Positions 1-6,953 are shown, numbered from the stretch's first letter. The stretch is 12,460 nucleotides of DNA from an uncultured Synechococcus sp. (GCA_937930135.1 CALGVO010000109.1:1-12460), one strand, 5' to 3'. The notes: generated from the letters alone by a model not told the origin. Made by a program: numbers and translations.

Positions 1-1
1 G

Positions 2-2557
2 TTTCTGATCATCGGTGAGCGCCTCAACGCCAGCGGTTCCAAGAAAGTGCGGGAATTGCTCAATGCCGAAGACTGGGATGGCCTGGTGGGGGTCGCCCGC
101 AGCCAGGTGAAAGAGAACGCCCACGTGCTCGATGTGAATGTCGACTATGTCGGGCGTGATGGAGAGCAGGACATGCGCGAATTGGTGACCCGGGTGGTCA
201 CTAACATCAACCTGCCACTGATGCTCGATTCCACGGAGTGGCAGAAGATGGAGGCTGGCCTGAAAGTGGCCGGTGGCAAGTGCATTCTCAATTCCACCAA
301 CTACGAAGACGGCGATGAACGCTTCTTCAAGGTTCTCGAACTGGCGCGGCGCTACGGCGCCGGCGTGGTGGTGGGAACCATTGATGAAGAGGGCATGGCG
401 CGCACGGCTGAGAAGAAGCTGGCAATCGCTAAACGGGCCTATCGCGATGCCGTGGAATTCGGGATCCCAGCACGTGAAATCTTCTACGACCCCCTCGCCC
501 TGCCGATCTCCACAGGCATCGAGGAGGATCGCCGCAATGGTCTGGAAACCATTGAGGCGATCCGGCGCATCCGCGACGAACTACCGGGCGTGCATGTGGT
601 GCTCGGTGTTTCGAATGTGAGTTTCGGCCTCTCACCTGCGGCGCGGATCAGCCTCAACTCGGTGTTCCTGCACGACTGTTGTGAGGCGGGCATGGATGCA
701 GCGATTGTGTCGCCCGCCAAGATCCTGCCCCTGGTGAAGATCGCCGAGGAGCACCAGCAGGTCTGCCGTGATTTGATCTTCGATCGCCGTCGTTTTGAGG
801 GCGACGTCTGCACCTACGACCCGCTCACCAAACTCACCACCCTGTTTGAAGGGGTGAGTGCCAAGGAAGCCCGCCAGTCGGGTCCCTCCCTGGCCGATCT
901 GCCGGTGGAAGAACGCCTCAAACAGCACATCATTGATGGCGAACGCATCGGCCTTGAGGAGGCCCTCAGCGAAGGCCTTCAGTTCTATCCACCACTGGAG
1001 ATTGTGAACACGTTTCTGCTGGATGGCATGAAGGTGGTGGGTGATCTGTTCGGCTCCGGCCAGATGCAGCTGCCCTTCGTGCTCCAATCCGCCGAAACAA
1101 TGAAAGCCGCTGTGGCCTTCCTCGAGCCCCACATGGAGAAATCCGATGGCAAGAGATCGGCAAAGGCGAAGTTTCTGATCGCCACTGTGAAGGGCGATGT
1201 GCACGACATTGGCAAGAACCTGGTGGACATCATCCTGACCAACAATGGCTATGAGGTGATCAATCTCGGCATCAAACAGGAGGTGGGCGCCATCATCGCG
1301 GCGCAGCAGGAGCACCAAGCCGATTGCATCGCCATGAGCGGGTTGCTGGTTAAATCCACCGCTTTCATGAAAGACAATTTGCAGGCGTTCAATGAGGCCG
1401 GAATCAGTGTGCCCGTGGTGCTTGGTGGTGCTGCACTCACCCCCCGGTTCGTCAACAAGGATTGCAGCGAGGTGTATGCAGGCAAGGTGATCTATGGCCG
1501 TGATGCTTTCACTGATCTGCGTTTCATGGATGCCTATGTGAAGGCTCGAGCCGAGGAGCGTTGGGATGATCGACGCGGCTTCCTGGATGGTATTCCTGAA
1601 GGTCTCAGCATCGGCGGCGATGTTGATGCTGTTGAGGAAGCTGCAGGTGAAGTTGCGGCTGAGGCCAGTGAGGCCACCCCTGAGGCAGCCGCAGTGACCG
1701 CAACTCTGCCGGTCAGCTCTGAGCGCTCCCAGGCCGTGCCAGTGGAAGCTCCGGTCCAGCCCCCCTTCCTAGGAGCCAGCCTGCTGGAGGGCCCTGAGGC
1801 GATTCCCCTTGAGGAGGTGATCACCTATCTCGACCGTCAGGCCCTCTTCGCTGGTCAATGGCAGATGCGCAAATCGCGGGAGCAATCGCGCGAGGCCTAC
1901 GAGGCGGAGCTGCAGGAGAGAGCGGAACCGATCCTGCAGAGCTGGCTGGAGCGGGTGCGATCGGAGCAACTGCTCCAACCCGCCGTGGCCTACGGCTACC
2001 TCCCCTGCGGACGGGACGGCAACGACTTGGTGGTGTTCTCCACCGATGGCACTCAGGAGCTCGGACGCTTCTCTCTGCCGCGCCAACGCAGTGGCAATCG
2101 TTACTGCATCGCCGATTTCTTCGCTGATCTACGCGATGGCTGTCCGACCGACGTGCTGCCGATGCAGGCGGTGACCATGGGCGAAGAGGCCAGTCGCTTC
2201 GCTCAGGATCTGTTCCAGCGGGATGCTTACAGCGACTATCTCTTCTTTCATGGCCTGGCGGTGCAGATGGCCGAGGCTCTGGCGGAATGGACCCATGCCC
2301 GGATCCGCCGGGAGTGTGGTTTCCCTGATCCGGAGGGTCTGCCCATCCGCGATGTGCTGGCGCAGCGATATCGGGGCAGTCGCTATTCCTTCGGCTATCC
2401 GGCCTGCCCGAATGTGGGTGATTCGAGACAGCAGCTCGCCTGGCTTGGCGCTGAGCGGATCGGCCTGGAGATGGATGAGTCGGAGCAGCTCCACCCCGAG
2501 CAGAGCACCACAGCCCTGGTGGCCCTGCACAGCAAAGCGCGTTACTTCAGCGCCTGA
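2..2557 (+). CDS. metH: Cobalamin-dependent methionine synthase MetH (5'-partial)
   Basis: Transfers a methyl group from 5-methyltetrahydrofolate through cobalamin to homocysteine, giving methionine and tetrahydrofolate in the cytoplasm. The frame is open from base 2, so the zinc/homocysteine-binding N-terminal domain lies upstream; a GTG at 47 is internal, not the start. Visible in order: pterin-binding domain opening with GERLNASGSKK (nt 14 on); the B12-binding cap around nt 940-1140; the cobalamin Rossmann domain with DVHDIGKN, whose cobalt-ligand His codon is 1202-1204, followed by MSGLLVKS and VVLGGAALTPR; an Ala/Glu/Pro-rich linker (about 1612-1770); and the reductive-activation domain with the AdoMet-binding RYSFGYPACPN motif (about 2382-2414) and the closing HSKARYFSA. 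The C-terminus is complete. The next gene lies 57 bp downstream on the same strand. Family assignment is very secure. Confidence 0.97.
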   Translation, partial: FLIIGERLNASGSKKVRELLNAEDWDGLVGVARSQVKENAHVLDVNVDYVGRDGEQDMRELVTRVVTNINLPLMLDSTEWQKMEAGLKVAGGKCILNSTNYEDGDERFFKVLELARRYGAGVVVGTIDEEGMARTAEKKLAIAKRAYRDAVEFGIPAREIFYDPLALPISTGIEEDRRNGLETIEAIRRIRDELPGVHVVLGVSNVSFGLSPAARISLNSVFLHDCCEAGMDAAIVSPAKILPLVKIAEEHQQVCRDLIFDRRRFEGDVCTYDPLTKLTTLFEGVSAKEARQSGPSLADLPVEERLKQHIIDGERIGLEEALSEGLQFYPPLEIVNTFLLDGMKVVGDLFGSGQMQLPFVLQSAETMKAAVAFLEPHMEKSDGKRSAKAKFLIATVKGDVHDIGKNLVDIILTNNGYEVINLGIKQEVGAIIAAQQEHQADCIAMSGLLVKSTAFMKDNLQAFNEAGISVPVVLGGAALTPRFVNKDCSEVYAGKVIYGRDAFTDLRFMDAYVKARAEERWDDRRGFLDGIPEGLSIGGDVDAVEEAAGEVAAEASEATPEAAAVTATLPVSSERSQAVPVEAPVQPPFLGASLLEGPEAIPLEEVITYLDRQALFAGQWQMRKSREQSREAYEAELQERAEPILQSWLERVRSEQLLQPAVAYGYLPCGRDGNDLVVFSTDGTQELGRFSLPRQRSGNRYCIADFFADLRDGCPTDVLPMQAVTMGEEASRFAQDLFQRDAYSDYLFFHGLAVQMAEALAEWTHARIRRECGFPDPEGLPIRDVLAQRYRGSRYSFGYPACPNVGDSRQQLAWLGAERIGLEMDESEQLHPEQSTTALVALHSKARYFSA

Positions 2558-2614
2558 ATCCTCGTCGCTGCGGGCCCGGCAGCAGCAGACTGGGCCGGCC
2601 CTCACATTCTGTCC

Positions 2615-2887
2615 ATGGATCTCAGTGGTCCCGATGCGATTGACCAAGCCATTGCCGCTGGCATCGACCTCGATGGCTCTCCCTTGCCTGAGCCGATGCT
2701 GACGCTCTACCGCGAGGTGATGGACCTCGAGGCGCAGCGCCAGCGCAGTGGAGTGCAGAAATCGATGCGCAATCGAATCGTGCGCACCGGAGCCAAGCAC
2801 TTTGATCAGGACACCTTGAACCAACGGCTGGTGTCTGCCGGTTGGGAGGGCCTGAGGGAGAAGGAGATCAGCTTCTTCTACGGCTGA
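2615..2887 (+). CDS. Small conserved cyanobacterial protein, DUF4090-like
   Basis: A 90-residue protein of unknown function. It resembles from memory the DUF4090 family of short cyanobacterial proteins: an N-terminal DAIDQAIAAGIDLDG segment, a central helix rich in charged residues (MDLEAQRQRSGVQKSMRNR), and a conserved-looking C-terminal end, LREKEISFFYG. No signal peptide, membrane segment or cysteine is present. The ATG at 2615 is the only sensible start; no Shine-Dalgarno precedes it, as is common in cyanobacteria. It sits 57 bp after metH on the same strand and could be cotranscribed, but nothing ties it to methionine metabolism. The gene is likely real from its length, codon use and family resemblance; the DUF number should be checked with a profile search. 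Confidence 0.85.
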   Translation: MDLSGPDAIDQAIAAGIDLDGSPLPEPMLTLYREVMDLEAQRQRSGVQKSMRNRIVRTGAKHFDQDTLNQRLVSAGWEGLREKEISFFYG

Positions 2888-2902
2888 TCAACGGACGGAG
2901 CA

Positions 2903-2916
2903 GAGCCGCGAGGCTC
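2903..2916. other. Small GNRA-loop hairpin between convergent genes
   Basis: GAGCC-GCGA-GGCTC forms a perfect 5-bp stem closed by a GCGA (GNRA-type) tetraloop. It lies in the 27-bp gap between the stop of the DUF4090-like gene and the stop of the minus-strand 76-aa gene, touching the latter's stop codon. No T-run follows on either strand, so it is not a classical intrinsic terminator, although its position between convergent genes would suit a 3'-end element. Confidence 0.35.
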
Positions 2917-3145
2917 AGTCTTGACAGAGCGATTCCATCGTGTCGATCACTTCCTGCTGAAAGGCCTCGAGATCGTCGGAATCGCTCAGATCCACGCCTT
3001 CACCCGCAGCATTCTGGGTGAGCTCCTGAAAATGGAAGGCACCCTCCCCGTTCGCGAGAAATTCGATCGCAGAGCTTTCACCGCTCTCGCGAAAGGCATC
3101 GCAGAGGGCCATGAAGGCCGCGTCTTCCGTGAACTCCCAATCCAT
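2915..3145 (-). CDS. Small acidic hypothetical protein
   Basis: A 76-residue, strongly acidic protein (many Asp/Glu, almost no Lys) that I cannot assign to a named family. It begins MDWEFTEDAAFMALCDAFRE, has a central ANGEGAFHFQELTQ segment and ends in an acidic stretch DLSDSDDLEAFQQEVIDTMESLCQD, probably helical. Two cysteines are present (one early, one near the C-terminus). There is no signal peptide or membrane segment, so it is presumably cytosolic. The ATG at 3143-3145 is the natural start. It is convergent with the DUF4090-like gene (27 bp gap) and divergent from the DUF2237 gene. It is probably real because the amphipathic, low-complexity-free composition differs from the Arg/Pro-rich shadow frames here, but its function is unknown. 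Confidence 0.7.
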   Translation of the reverse strand: MDWEFTEDAAFMALCDAFRESGESSAIEFLANGEGAFHFQELTQNAAGEGVDLSDSDDLEAFQQEVIDTMESLCQD

Positions 3146-3169
3146 CGAGGAGGCATAACTGATTGACCT

Positions 3170-3197
3170 TTAACGCCTCGCCCCCGGGATCCGTCAA
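3170..3197 (-). promoter_or_regulatory. Possible promoter for the 76-aa gene
   Basis: On the minus strand, TTGACG (3192-3197; five of six matches to the sigma-70 -35 box) is followed 17-18 bases later by GTTAAA/TTAAAG, a poor -10 match, about 25-30 bases before the ATG at 3145. It is plausible only; no start-site data exist and the -10 is weak. Confidence 0.25.
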
Positions 3198-3262
3198 CCA
3201 CCTTGTCGCGCAATGTGCCACTGATTCGGCAGACTCCTGCTCGACGATCGCCGCCAACTGCC

Positions 3263-3652
3263 GTGAAAAGCCAGTCCCCAAGCGAGGATCTCAATGTTCT
3301 CGGCCAGCCGCTTCAGGTGTGCGGATGCTCGCCCATGACCGGATGGTTCCGCGACGGCCACTGCCGCACGGAAGCCGCTGATCTCGGCCAACACAGCGTC
3401 TGCTGTGTGATGACGGAAGTCTTTCTGAGCTACAGCAAAGCGCAGGGCAACGATCTCTCCACGCCGGTGCCTGCCTTCGGATTCCCGGGGCTCCAGCCCG
3501 GTGACCATTGGTGCGTGTGTGCGGGGCGCTGGAAACAGGCCTACGACGACGGCATGGCACCGTTGGTGCGTCTAGAGGCCACCGAGCAGTCCACCCTCCA
3601 GGTGGTTCCCCTCGAGATCCTCAAGGAGAACGCCTACCAGGGGATCGCCTGA
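3263..3652 (+). CDS. DUF2237 family protein, cysteine-rich
   Basis: A protein of about 129 residues matching the widespread, uncharacterised DUF2237 family: NVLGQPLQVCGCSPMTGWFRDG, then C-R-T-E, SVCCVMTEVFLSYSKAQGNDLSTP, GFPGLQPGDHWCVCAGRW and the C-terminal PLEILKENAYQGIA. Seven cysteines fall in the family core (C-x-C, a single C, CC and C-x-C), which would suit metal binding or redox chemistry, but no activity is established. The frame is open from TTG 3203, with GTG at 3215 and GTG at 3263. I prefer 3263 because family similarity begins only a few residues later and family members are usually about 120-130 residues. No Shine-Dalgarno helps decide. Its 3' end overlaps the convergent SDR gene by 19 bp. 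Confidence 0.9.
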   Translation: MKSQSPSEDLNVLGQPLQVCGCSPMTGWFRDGHCRTEAADLGQHSVCCVMTEVFLSYSKAQGNDLSTPVPAFGFPGLQPGDHWCVCAGRWKQAYDDGMAPLVRLEATEQSTLQVVPLEILKENAYQGIA

Positions 3653-4353
3653 CCATCCCAGGCGAGAAAGGCACCACTGTCGGCCGCTGACTGGCTCAGG
3701 AGCACATCGAGAAGTTGCTCGGCGGCGCGCGCCGGCGCAAACAGCTTGCCTGGCGGGACGAAGCTCTGGAAGGGGTGCGACAGGGCTGTGTCGGTGGTGC
3801 CGGGGTGGAGCAGGGTGACGCAGGCCTGGGGATAGCGACGGGCCCACTCGATGCTGAGGCAGCGCAGGAGCTGGTTCTGGGCCGCCTTGGCGGCGCGATA
3901 GGCGTACCAGCCACCGCTGTGGTTATCTCCGATGCTGCCCACCCGGGCGCTGAGGCTGGCGAAGTGGAACGGCCGCTCCCGCTCGAGGCAGGGTTCGATC
4001 GCTTTGGCCAGAAGCAGCGGCGCCATCGCGTTGATGGCATAACTGGCGGCGAGGGCATCTGCCCGCACCTGCTGCAACCGTTTTTCCGGCTGCAGGCCTT
4101 GGCCGTGCAGGCGACCGCTGGCGTTGACCACCAGCCGCAGCGGTTGTGGCGCATCGCCCAGGCGTTGCTGCAAGGCGTCGAGCGATCGTTGATCCTCCAG
4201 ATCCACACACCAGCCCGCCGCCGCCGGGAGCTGGCGACCGCAGAGCACCACAGTGAGATCCTCACAGCGGCGGCGCAGGGCCGGCACCAGGGCCCGGCCG
4301 ATGCCACCGGCGCCCACCACCAGGGCCAGGCCGTTCCAGGAGCTGTTTGTCAT
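3634..4353 (-). CDS. SDR-family NAD(P)-dependent oxidoreductase (C-factor/CsgA-like)
   Basis: A 239-residue short-chain dehydrogenase/reductase, predicted cytosolic; substrate unknown. Residues 11-20 (LVVGAGGIGR) hold the glycine-rich nucleotide-binding turn, residues 75-80 (VVNASG) the NNAG-equivalent, and residues 150-156 (YAYRAAK) the catalytic Y-x-x-x-K pair, preceded by the SLSARVGSIGDN stretch that supplies the active-site serine. HPGTTDTALSHPF (183-195) is a cofactor-loop segment typical of the CsgA/C-factor-like group. The frame is open to 4410, but ATG 4351-4353 is chosen because GGAGG lies 7 bases upstream, one of the few good ribosome sites in the window, and the Rossmann strand starts right after. 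It is divergent from the SpoIID gene (51 bp gap) and overlaps the DUF2237 gene tail-to-tail. Confidence 0.92.
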   Translation of the reverse strand: MTNSSWNGLALVVGAGGIGRALVPALRRRCEDLTVVLCGRQLPAAAGWCVDLEDQRSLDALQQRLGDAPQPLRLVVNASGRLHGQGLQPEKRLQQVRADALAASYAINAMAPLLLAKAIEPCLERERPFHFASLSARVGSIGDNHSGGWYAYRAAKAAQNQLLRCLSIEWARRYPQACVTLLHPGTTDTALSHPFQSFVPPGKLFAPARAAEQLLDVLLSQSAADSGAFLAWDGQAIPW

Positions 4354-4359
4354 CGCCAA

Positions 4360-4365
4360 CCTCCA
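4360..4365 (-). promoter_or_regulatory. Shine-Dalgarno site of the SDR gene
   Basis: Reading the minus strand, GGAGGT lies six bases before ATG 4353. It fixes that codon as the start rather than the longer open frame reaching 4410. Confidence 0.6.
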
Positions 4366-4404
4366 GCGAAGCAGCCATGATGGTGGCGCTTCCGCTTGGC
4401 CTTG

Positions 4405-5364
4405 ATGCATCGCCGATGGGCGCTGGTGGGATTGCTCCCCATGCTGACGCTTGGGGGCCTGGCCCTAGGCCGTATGCCCTTGCTGAGCGGCTTCCAGCCA
4501 CCCTCGCCTCGTTCGGGGCAGGATCCGCTCCTCGAGGCGCTGCTGCATGGCGAGGCGGCAGCGGATGCAGACACCAAGCCAGGGGCGCGCCAAACTGAGG
4601 CGCCGGCCAACTTGGTTCAGTCGGCGAAGCCGCGCGGATTCCCGGTCCCGAAGGTGCCTCCTGTCGGGGCATCCCCCAACCCGCGCCTGCGGGTGGCCCT
4701 GCTCAGTCAGGCACCGATTCGCTCCGTGCACAGCAGCGGTACCGCCACCTGTCGCACGGCGGCTGGCCAGCGCCTGACTTTGGATCAGCTACCGCTCTGG
4801 CTGGAGCGGGGTGAAGGGCGCTGGTTCTGTGAGGCCCGAGGCGATGCCGCCCTGCTCCTGAATGGCCGTGCCTACCCGGGTCTGATCGAATTCCATCGCC
4901 AGGACGCAGGCTGGCTGGCGGTGAATGTGCTCGATCTCGAGGGTTATGTCGCCTCCGTGGTGGGAGCGGAGATGCCCAGCAACTGGCGCAGCGAAGCGCT
5001 GAAAGCCCAGGCTGTTGCTGCGCGCTCCTACGCGCTCGTGCATTTTGTCCGCCCGGCGAGCCCCCTCTACAACCTGGGCGACACCACCCGCTGGCAGGTC
5101 TATGGCGGCCATGCCACCAGCACCGACGCGACCCGGGAGGCGACGGCCGCCACCCGCGGCATGGTGCTCAGCTATCGCGGCGGCCTGGTGGAGAGCCTCT
5201 ATGCCGCCACGAGCGAAATCAGCCGCGAAGCCCATGGCCATCTCGGTGCCAGCATGAGTCAGACCGGTGCCCAGCAACTGGCGAGCGAGGGACTGCGTTT
5301 CAACGAGATTCTCGGGCGCTACTACACCGGTGCTGCGTTGGCCCGGCTGCGCACGGATGGTTGA
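4405..5364 (+). CDS. SpoIID/LytB-domain protein (probable peptidoglycan-active, exported)
   Basis: A 319-residue protein with an N-terminal hydrophobic segment (WALVGLLPMLTLGGLALG) after two arginines, suggesting export or membrane anchoring, then a Pro/Ala-rich linker to about residue 90. From about residue 94 (LRVALLSQ) it resembles SpoIID/LytB proteins; the hallmark is GYVASVVGAEMPSNWRSEAL followed by KAQAVAARSYALVH. The Glu in AEMP (residue 189) corresponds to the catalytic Glu of SpoIID lytic transglycosylases, and TRWQVYGGH...TREATAATRGMVL follows. The Ser-Gly-Gly stretch common later in the family reads T-S-E-I here. Cyanobacteria do not sporulate, so a role in cell-wall remodelling or amidase stimulation is inferred. 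ATG 4405 is preferred over TTG 4396. Its stop overlaps the next gene's start by 8 bp. Confidence 0.92.
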   Translation: MHRRWALVGLLPMLTLGGLALGRMPLLSGFQPPSPRSGQDPLLEALLHGEAAADADTKPGARQTEAPANLVQSAKPRGFPVPKVPPVGASPNPRLRVALLSQAPIRSVHSSGTATCRTAAGQRLTLDQLPLWLERGEGRWFCEARGDAALLLNGRAYPGLIEFHRQDAGWLAVNVLDLEGYVASVVGAEMPSNWRSEALKAQAVAARSYALVHFVRPASPLYNLGDTTRWQVYGGHATSTDATREATAATRGMVLSYRGGLVESLYAATSEISREAHGHLGASMSQTGAQQLASEGLRFNEILGRYYTGAALARLRTDG

Positions 5365-6262
5365 GGGAAGGATCTGGGAGCGGGCTCTGGAGTGCAGTGC
5401 CTCGGCGTTGACGCAGGGGGCACTGCAACCCCTCGACACTGAGGTACTTCCGCTGGCCTCGCTGCAGGACGCTGGCTTCGAATGCCGTCGGCTGCGCAGT
5501 CGCCTGCCCCGCCATCTGCGCCCTGCCGGACCGAAACCGAATCCATTCCGACCCTGGGACAGCCGCCTTGAAGTGGGGCCCGTGGGGGACGACCACGTCC
5601 TGATCCTCAACAAATACCCAGTGCAACGCGGCCATCTGTTGCTGATCAGTCGCGACTGGGTGCCCCAAGGCGCCTGGCTCACCCCCAACGATTGGCGTGC
5701 CGTGGCGCAGGTGGATGCCGACACCACGGGGCTGTGGTTCTTCAACAGCGGCCCCTTGGCAGGTGCCAGCCAGCCCCATCGCCATCTGCAGTTGCTGCCC
5801 CGCAGCGCCTCGGAGGCCCCCTGCCCCAGACAGCACTGGTTCGCCGATCAGATCGGGGATCGAAGCCAAGGGCTCCTGGCTGGTGATCCGCTGCGGGCCG
5901 CCTGCGCCGTTCTTGGCCGCGAGAGGGTGTCAACCGGTTCTGATCCCGCCCTGTGTCTTGAAAGGCTCTATCGGCACCTGGCGCGGAGCCTGGACCTGGG
6001 TGATCCGGAGAGCTCCGCTGCCCCAGCCCATCCCCACAACCTGTTGCTGACGCCGCAGTGGATGGCCCTGATACGCCGCGAGCGTGAACACAGCCACGGC
6101 TTCAGCATCAATGGCCTGGGTTTTGCCGGCTATCTGCTGCTCACCGACCACTCCGATGCCGACTGGCTTGAGCGCCACGGACCGGAAGCGTTGTTACGGG
6201 GGGTGGTTCCTAACATCCGTGCTTCCACGGTTGGCTGCGCTGGGAAGGATGTGAATCGCTGA
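5357..6262 (+). CDS. ATP adenylyltransferase / Ap4A phosphorylase family
   Basis: A 301-residue enzyme of the APA1/APA2-like branch of the HIT superfamily, which phosphorolyses diadenosine tetraphosphate to ATP and ADP, or runs the reverse adenylyl transfer, in the cytosol. Seen directly: the N-terminal substrate region NPFRPWDSRLEVG...HVLILNKYPVQRGHLLLISR (62-99); the catalytic HIT-like motif GASQPHRHLQLLP (136-148), with H141-R-H143-L-Q145; and the C-terminal domain HNLLLTPQWM...SINGLGFAGYLLL (227-262). ATG 5357 is chosen because it overlaps the upstream stop by 8 bp (stop at 5362-5364), a usual sign of translational coupling; the open frame extends back to 5267 but only within the SpoIID gene. 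It is followed after 42 bp by the sigma factor gene. Confidence 0.95.
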   Translation: MVEGRIWERALECSASALTQGALQPLDTEVLPLASLQDAGFECRRLRSRLPRHLRPAGPKPNPFRPWDSRLEVGPVGDDHVLILNKYPVQRGHLLLISRDWVPQGAWLTPNDWRAVAQVDADTTGLWFFNSGPLAGASQPHRHLQLLPRSASEAPCPRQHWFADQIGDRSQGLLAGDPLRAACAVLGRERVSTGSDPALCLERLYRHLARSLDLGDPESSAAPAHPHNLLLTPQWMALIRREREHSHGFSINGLGFAGYLLLTDHSDADWLERHGPEALLRGVVPNIRASTVGCAGKDVNR

Positions 6263-6304
6263 AGAGACGGCGGCAGATCGAGCTGACGTCGACGATTCAG
6301 AACC

Positions 6305-6946
6305 ATGAAAGCCTCAACCAACCAACGCAACCGTCGGGTGGAACAACACCTCCGGCTGGTGCAGCCGATTGCCCGCCATTACGCCCAGCGCAGCGGCGAG
6401 GACAGGGATGACCTGCTCCAGGTGGGCTATCTCGGTTTGATTCGAGCCGCGGGCCTTTACGACAGCTCCAAGGGTGTGCCTTTCGAGGCCTTTGCCCGGC
6501 CCCATGTCAAAGGCGCCATTTTGCATTATCTGCGTGACAGCCGGGGCTTGGTGAAACTGCCTCGACGCCTGCAGGAACGGGCTCAGCGCCTCAACCGTTG
6601 TGAGGATGGCACCAAGCAGCGGGGTGATGATCTCGTGATGGCGCTGTATCGGAACCAGGGGCGCTGGTGGTCGTTGGAGGATCAGGGTCGCGAAGCGGAG
6701 GCAACGACAGAACCAGGAGATGGTGGCTGGTCGGATCTCAGCCAGCAGGAGACTCGAGAACAACTGGTACGACAACTGAAGCGATTGCCGGCAGCTGAGC
6801 AGCGCAGTGTTCGCAGCGTGGTGCTGGAGGGGCTCAGCCTCAGGCAGTGCGGACGGGAGCAGGGCGTCAGCGCCATGACCGTGCAACGGCGCCTGCGTCG
6901 GGGGCTGCAGCGCCTTGCCACGACCTGCAGCCCGCTGGTCAGCTGA
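6305..6946 (+). CDS. Sigma-70 family RNA polymerase sigma factor, group-3-like
   Basis: A 213-residue sigma factor. Region 2 spans about 11-82: RVEQHLRLVQPIARHYAQRS, then DRDDLLQVGYLGLIRAA (core-binding and -10 recognition helices) and FEAFARPHVKGAILHYLRDS. Region 4 spans about 154-204, with helix-turn-helix LSLRQCGREQGVSAMTVQRRL for -35 contact. Between them the usual region 3 is not clearly recognisable; residues 100-150 are a polar, Gly/Glu-rich linker. Region 1.1 is absent, excluding a primary sigma. Length and layout fit an alternative (group 3, SigF/SigB-like) factor, whose regulon cannot be read from here. No anti-sigma gene adjoins it. ATG 6305 follows the Ap4A phosphorylase stop by 42 bp with no Shine-Dalgarno; cotranscription is likely. 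Its stop lies 2 bp from that of the convergent small gene. Confidence 0.93.
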   Translation: MKASTNQRNRRVEQHLRLVQPIARHYAQRSGEDRDDLLQVGYLGLIRAAGLYDSSKGVPFEAFARPHVKGAILHYLRDSRGLVKLPRRLQERAQRLNRCEDGTKQRGDDLVMALYRNQGRWWSLEDQGREAEATTEPGDGGWSDLSQQETREQLVRQLKRLPAAEQRSVRSVVLEGLSLRQCGREQGVSAMTVQRRLRRGLQRLATTCSPLVS

Positions 6947-6953
6947 GCTCAGC
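6942..6953. repeat. 12-bp perfect palindrome holding both stop codons
   Basis: GCTGAGCTCAGC is its own reverse complement. The TGA of the sigma factor gene (6944-6946) and the TGA of the minus-strand 62-aa gene (6949-6951) are mirror images within it. There is no adjacent T-run, so intrinsic termination is not demonstrated. Confidence 0.8.

Noticed and set aside
632..1318. 228-residue minus-strand open frame inside metH
   Set aside because: It lies wholly opposite the pterin/B12 part of metH and is a His/Leu-rich mirror of its codons; no domain or start signal.
3715..4380. 221-residue plus-strand open frame
   Set aside because: Antisense to the SDR gene, which has clear Rossmann and YxxxK motifs and a Shine-Dalgarno; a GC-rich shadow.
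4789..5745. 318-residue minus-strand open frame across SpoIID and the Ap4A phosphorylase genes
   Set aside because: Spans the junction of two well-identified opposite-strand genes; composition is a shadow of their codons.
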